From Candidatus Poribacteria bacterium (lineage in GTDB: Bacteria > Poribacteria > WGA-4E > WGA-3G): a stretch of 64,000 nucleotides of DNA. The notes under the pieces were generated by a model, which did not search any database, was not told the origin of the DNA, and worked only from the letters and a program-made list of their open reading frames with translations. The first letter of the stretch is position 1, and every line of letters begins with the position of its first letter. Of this stretch, positions 59,991 to 64,000 are shown in pieces. The DNA is taken from positions 31,141-95,140 of the forward strand of contig JAPPIG010000080.1 of the NCBI GenBank assembly GCA_028820635.1. The letters run 5' to 3'. The translations under genes were made by a program, and so were the position numbers.

Positions 59991-60724
59991 GCTAACTCCT
60001 TATTAGAACCCTAAAATTGTCCAAAACCTATACACATATTATAACACATATTTGATGCAAACTCAGCTATTTTTGATTTCGGATATCTAAAAGTTTGTCT
60101 GAAACGCGGATTATGGCTTTGGGGGCGGGAATTGTCTGAACCAAGATTTACGGGATTATAGGATTTTCAGGATTATTCTTATGTGATATGCAGATATTCT
60201 TAAAATCTGTATTATTTGTATTTACCAGGTTTCTATTGTGCGGTTCAAAAACAGTTCTGTTGCCCACAATCTTGAAAATTTTGTAATCCCGGGGAATGCC
60301 AACAGGCATTCATACCTTTGATTTGGTAGGGACGGTATGTAGAAAATATGTCGTTGTTCCACACATATCGTCCCTACGGGACTAAAGACATCTATACATC
60401 TCATATCTATAAACATATCGTCCCTACGGGACTGAAGACACTGCCACAACGGATTTATCCCTTAAGTTGACGCTTATGGTGTGGTTTCCTAACCACACCA
60501 ATTCTCCAAAATTGCTTATACCGAGCCCACGTTATATTTACCACTTTTCCTACCTTAGCTAATTTTATGCACCCTTTTAGTTCCAAAATAGTATCTTATA
60601 ATAGTTAAAAGCATGGAATGTATTTATTCACAACAGATAATTAGTTCGTTAGCGGGAACATTTTTCGCTAATGAAGTGTGAATATAGTATACACCGATCT
60701 TATCAACGATTTTGGAGTGTTTAG
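59991..60724. other. Gene-free gap rich in repeats
   Basis: About 730 bases with no credible gene. It contains AAATTGTCCAAA (60014-60025), which matches 12 bases of the terminal repeat at 10396. A GATT/GGATT-rich segment (about 60096-60178) is of a kind common as dispersed repeats. The 23-bp units at 60361-60433, a 10-bp hairpin TGGTGTGGTT/AACCACACCA at 60477-60500, and a TATAAT at 60597-60602 follow; the last may be the -10 box of the sigma factor gene. Confidence 0.6.
60326..60433. repeat. Second family of 23-bp hairpin units, 50-base spacing
   Basis: Two forward units at 60361-60383 and 60411-60433: ACACATATC (second copy AAACATATC), stem GTCCC, loop TAC, stem GGGAC, T. Their starts are 50 bases apart with a 27-base spacer, as in the element at 10034-10412. 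The stem differs by one compensated base pair. A degenerate half unit in reverse (GTAGGGACGG, then TATGT) lies at 60326-60340. Confidence 0.75.
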
Positions 60725-63700
60725 ATGGTAGATGACGATGTTCTACTCATACGCAAAATTTTATTAGGGGACGATGATGCATTCAGCACCTTAGTTGAAA
60801 AGTATCGAAAGGGTGTTCATGCTTTCGCATGGCGGAAAATAGGTGATTTCCACCATGCAGAAGAGATTACTCAAGATACTTTCATCCAAGTCTATAAAAA
60901 TCTTTCCACCCTTAAAAATCCAAGCCAATTTGCTGGATGGTTATACGTAATTGCTAATCGTTTGTGTATCAAATGGAAGCAAAAGAGAAAATTAACTATG
61001 CAATCATTAGAAGGCACATCAATGTCAGAGATTGACGCATCTTCATATAACAAGTATCTATCCGAACAGAGGGATAGAGAGGCGACCGCGAGACGACTTG
61101 AAATTGTAAACAAACTTCTTAAAAAACTGCCTGAAAGTGAACGGACTGTTATAACGCTTTATTATTTAGGCGAAATGACTGCCAAAGAGATTGGTAAGTT
61201 TTTAGGTGTATCTATTAACACGATTAAAAGCCGACTTCGCCGTGCGCGAGTGCGGTTAAAGGAGGAAGAAACATTGATTAGAGAAAATCTTAGTAGTGTC
61301 CAGTTCCCAACACAGATAACAGAAAATATTATGAAGAAAATATCACAACTCGAACCGACAGCACCACCATCTGTGAGCAAACCGTTCGTGCCGATAGGTA
61401 TATCCGCTGTGTCCGCGATAATCGCATTACTGCTGATGGGCGTTGCGGGGAAACATCTACTCCGTTTCCAGAAACCCTATAGTTTAGAAGCAACATCAGG
61501 ATCAACGATTGAAATTGTTGACACACAACTTGTCCTTGATTCTCCTGCAGAAACAGCGGTACGGAATCAGATAGGACGTTCAGATGTGATTGGCAATAAT
61601 AATGGTTCAGAACAGCAATCGGATACTGCCCTATTCGCTGCAGCACAAGCGGACGATAGAGTGAAATCAGATGCGAAATCAGAGTGGACGCAAGCGAAAG
61701 GTCCAGAAGGCGGTGCAATTGGAACTTTATTCACAACCACAAGAGGTGACGTGTATGCTGGCACGCTAAACGGACTCTACAGATTTTCTGATGATGAACA
61801 AGCGTGGAAACTCATAAACACAATCAAAGGTCCGTCACTGCCACTATTTGATGACGGATGGTGGTGGCCCGTTGCAGAGAGTCAGAGTGCCGATATACTC
61901 TACCTTGCCACCGATATAGCGATATTAGAATCGTATGATAGGGGTGAAACATGGGAGACGCTTTGTAAAGGGACAAATATAAATAGAATTACGGACGTGT
62001 ATGCAGGGCATCCTGTTGGCTTAGTCATAACAGACGGTGCCCCAGATATGACAATCTATCTCGCTTACAGAAATGGTGTTTTCCGAACAGACGATGTTGG
62101 TAAAACATGGACACCGTTGCTCGAAGGCTTGGAAGACACGAAAATCCAAACAATTGCTGCTATTCAAGACACAGTTTTCGCTGGCACGAATAAAGGATTA
62201 TACCGCCTCAATAACAATGTATGGGAACAGGTGTTGATTGATCCGGAGAATATGGAAGACAAAACACTTTACATCTCAGCATTAGTCGTCGCGGAAAACA
62301 ACCTGTATGTAGCGGCAAAACAGGTTGGCAAAAATCGTTCTACTGAAATAGATATAGCATTAGACCCGTTGAAAACAGATTTAGAATCAGCCCCATTCCG
62401 ACTAAAACATGCCTCATGGTCAATTTATCACTCAAACGACATGGGAAATTCATGGAATGTTATAACGCCGAAACTGGATGCCGCAGACAATAAAGACAAC
62501 TATATACGTGATCATTTGTCGCCATTATATAGGACAGTCGTCGTTGAGAGTCCATCTATCCACTTAGCAGCATCTGGAGAAAAGGTCATGGTGGTTGTTG
62601 GGAAGTATCATTTCTACTCAATTAATGGCGGTAAGACATGGATACATTTAGATAATATAAGTAATGCGGCTCATGTTTCAGGGGTTGTCCTATTGAATGA
62701 CAACACCGCCTATAGAAGCGGATTATCCGGAATTCATCGCACAACCGATGGCGGTGCATCGTGGCATAATTTGGATACAGGCATCATCAATACATTTGTC
62801 CACCAGTTGATTTTCATGAACAACACACTCTACGCGAACATCGGTCCACTCATGGTAGTAAGTTCCACTGACAGTGGGGATTCGTGGACACCGGTTGCTG
62901 GAGACGCACATAAATACGAATCTTTAGTCGAATATGATGGCACGCTATACGCCAAGAACGAAACAGATTCCGCTCTTAGAATTTTCAGGTTTTCACACGA
63001 TGAGAATAGGTTCATCGAAATCCCAGATGTGCCAGTAATTGAAGAAAAGCAGCCACCGAAACCGGATAAAGTTGTGGTGGAAACATATACGTTTGGTGAA
63101 GAAGGAAAACGCCTTATTGACAAACAAACTAATCCAGACAATTTTGCTGGCATCAACGCCGCAGACAAAGGTCTGACTTTAAGGGAACACAACATTGATG
63201 TTGATTTTTTCCTGGTATCACCTTTCGGAAGTTTTGCGGCAAGCGGGACAGCCTACTATGTAGAATACAAGCAGAAACTCTTGAGATGGAAACCCGGCAC
63301 CACAGAATGGTATGACACCGGACAGGTAGATACAGGCAGTATAGGTACTAAAATTGGAAACCAAGAAGAATTTTTTGATGCTTCTGATTATAAATTCAAA
63401 CTTGCTGTTTCGGAAAACACTGTTTACGTGGGAATGCGAGACGGACGGCTCATGCAGTCCTTTGATGAAGGGGATACTTGGAAACATGCAACCGCAGATC
63501 TTCCATTTCATGTTGAAAGTTACAAGCAAATCATCTTTGTAGGAAAAACCGTCTATGTCACGACCGATAAAGGCGTTGCCCGATCAATCAATGGAACGGA
63601 TTGGCAAGCCATCATGGATACGCAAGGCGAACTTCTTGTCTTGGATAGATTTGCGGTGGATAAATCAATCGTCTACGGTCTATCCGGGCAAAAAGTGTAT

Positions 63701-63859
63701 CGATTAGACGATACTGCTGGGACATGGCGGCAGGTCACACCTGAAATTACACATTCTGTTTCTACCTTTGAGGTGGATGGGAATACGGTCTACATTGGAA
63801 CACAAGGGAAGGGTGTGTTCCGCTTTACACTTGATGATTCGGAGAACGGTAAAAAATAA
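60725..63859 (+). CDS. ECF sigma factor fused through a membrane helix to an Asp-box beta-propeller
   Basis: 1044 residues. Sigma region 2 is at about 8-88 (DDAFSTLVEKYRKGVHAFAW, HAEEITQDTFIQVYKNL, FAGWLYVIANRLC). Sigma region 4 is at about 124-180 (KLPESERTVITLYYLGEMTA, KEIGKFLGVSINTIKSRLRR). A Pro-rich linker leads to one membrane helix at about 222-246. Beyond it lie some 800 residues with at least seven Asp-box motifs (SxDxGxxW), for example SYDRGETW, RTDDVGKTW, SNDMGNSW, SINGGKTW, TTDGGASW, STDSGDSW and SFDEGDTW, as in BNR/YCF48-like propellers. The sigma part would be cytoplasmic and the propeller periplasmic. Release by proteolysis is inferred. GGAG lies before the ATG. No separate anti-sigma gene follows in the window. 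Confidence 0.9.
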   Translation: MVDDDVLLIRKILLGDDDAFSTLVEKYRKGVHAFAWRKIGDFHHAEEITQDTFIQVYKNLSTLKNPSQFAGWLYVIANRLCIKWKQKRKLTMQSLEGTSMSEIDASSYNKYLSEQRDREATARRLEIVNKLLKKLPESERTVITLYYLGEMTAKEIGKFLGVSINTIKSRLRRARVRLKEEETLIRENLSSVQFPTQITENIMKKISQLEPTAPPSVSKPFVPIGISAVSAIIALLLMGVAGKHLLRFQKPYSLEATSGSTIEIVDTQLVLDSPAETAVRNQIGRSDVIGNNNGSEQQSDTALFAAAQADDRVKSDAKSEWTQAKGPEGGAIGTLFTTTRGDVYAGTLNGLYRFSDDEQAWKLINTIKGPSLPLFDDGWWWPVAESQSADILYLATDIAILESYDRGETWETLCKGTNINRITDVYAGHPVGLVITDGAPDMTIYLAYRNGVFRTDDVGKTWTPLLEGLEDTKIQTIAAIQDTVFAGTNKGLYRLNNNVWEQVLIDPENMEDKTLYISALVVAENNLYVAAKQVGKNRSTEIDIALDPLKTDLESAPFRLKHASWSIYHSNDMGNSWNVITPKLDAADNKDNYIRDHLSPLYRTVVVESPSIHLAASGEKVMVVVGKYHFYSINGGKTWIHLDNISNAAHVSGVVLLNDNTAYRSGLSGIHRTTDGGASWHNLDTGIINTFVHQLIFMNNTLYANIGPLMVVSSTDSGDSWTPVAGDAHKYESLVEYDGTLYAKNETDSALRIFRFSHDENRFIEIPDVPVIEEKQPPKPDKVVVETYTFGEEGKRLIDKQTNPDNFAGINAADKGLTLREHNIDVDFFLVSPFGSFAASGTAYYVEYKQKLLRWKPGTTEWYDTGQVDTGSIGTKIGNQEEFFDASDYKFKLAVSENTVYVGMRDGRLMQSFDEGDTWKHATADLPFHVESYKQIIFVGKTVYVTTDKGVARSINGTDWQAIMDTQGELLVLDRFAVDKSIVYGLSGQKVYRLDDTAGTWRQVTPEITHSVSTFEVDGNTVYIGTQGKGVFRFTLDDSENGKK

Positions 63860-63892
63860 ATATTCAACTTATATCTATAATATCCTGTAAGT

Positions 63893-63972
63893 TGGGTTGG
63901 ACCACAGATGAAACCCAACATCTTTGCGAAGAATACCTTGTTAAAATGTTGGGTTTCGTCCCTCAACCCCAT
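63893..63972. repeat. Inverted repeat with GTTGGGTT arms
   Basis: ATGAAACCCAACAT is followed about 25 bases later by its inverse, ATGTTGGGTTTCGT, with outer GTTGGGTT and CAACCCC. It lies beyond the sigma/propeller gene and could act as a hairpin in its transcript. No gene is seen between 63860 and the window end. The closing TAGGTGTCAACTTAAG resembles TAGATGTCAATTTAAG near 35060 and, inverted, CTTAAGTTGACG near 60462. Confidence 0.5.
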
Positions 63973-64000
63973 AGGTGTCAACTTAAGAAGACATCTACGT

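Overview
The window looks like chromosomal DNA from a free-living or host-associated Gram-negative bacterium with moderate GC. The gene families best fit Candidatus Poribacteria or a close relative. The grounds are several phytanoyl-CoA-dioxygenase-like proteins, five Gfo/Idh/MocA oxidoreductases, a sulfatase, a secreted LamG protein, many TPR and HEAT proteins, and an ECF sigma factor fused to a beta-propeller. This is an inference from gene content: there is no rRNA or other phylogenetic anchor here. There is no prophage, CRISPR array or intact insertion sequence. One IS630-type transposase survives as a wreck.

Layout. 1-5.6 kb: a left-truncated nucleotide-sugar dehydratase, two PhyH dioxygenases, a sugar isomerase, and a small minus-strand cluster (TPR, Doc-like Fic protein, hypothetical, ASRT-domain fusion). 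5.7-9.4 kb: a secreted LamG protein, then a three-gene envelope operon (small Cys protein, HxxHxH membrane protein, Cys/His-rich secreted protein) with a terminator at its end and a long hairpin upstream. 9.4-10.7 kb: a gene-free stretch with a symmetrical repeat element. 10.7-18.3 kb: Ski2-like helicase, acetyltransferase, HEAT and PDZ lipoproteins, phosphoesterase, cupin and a TrpF-like protein. 18.3-24.5 kb: transposase remnant, two Gfo/Idh/MocA enzymes, a beta-barrel/transglycosylase fusion, a LysM-M23 peptidase and a lipoprotein. 24.8-29.4 kb: dihaem cytochrome, hpt, tilS, a CAU tRNA, argG and an orphan HicB. 29.4-34.3 kb: MoxR ATPase, sulfatase and a VWA membrane protein. 34.4-42.4 kb: lipoprotein, TPR pair, three Gfo/Idh/MocA enzymes, a zincin-ankyrin secreted protein and a DapA-family lyase. 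42.7-52.9 kb: cytochrome c maturation genes in two blocks (ccmE-F-H-I-like and ccmA-B) around a HEAT protein and korAB. 53-59.3 kb: eno, ftsB-like, phosphodiester glycosidase, dehydrogenase, orphan antitoxin and hemW. 59.3-64 kb: a MazF-type toxin-antitoxin pair, a repeat-filled gap and the sigma/propeller fusion.

How the genes may fit together. Sulfatase, DapA-like lyase, sugar isomerase, Gfo/Idh/MocA enzymes and LamG suggest use of sulfated or modified polysaccharides. korAB, the dihaem cytochrome and Ccm proteins point to respiratory metabolism with c-type cytochromes made by a variant System I (CcmE with CxxxY in place of HxxxY).

The observations most worth following are: a C-terminal TTWG motif shared by two unrelated secreted proteins; the HxxHxH and Cys/His-rich operon; the sigma-membrane-propeller fusion; the beta-barrel/transglycosylase fusion; and two sets of intergenic hairpin repeats whose stems change in a compensatory way between loci.
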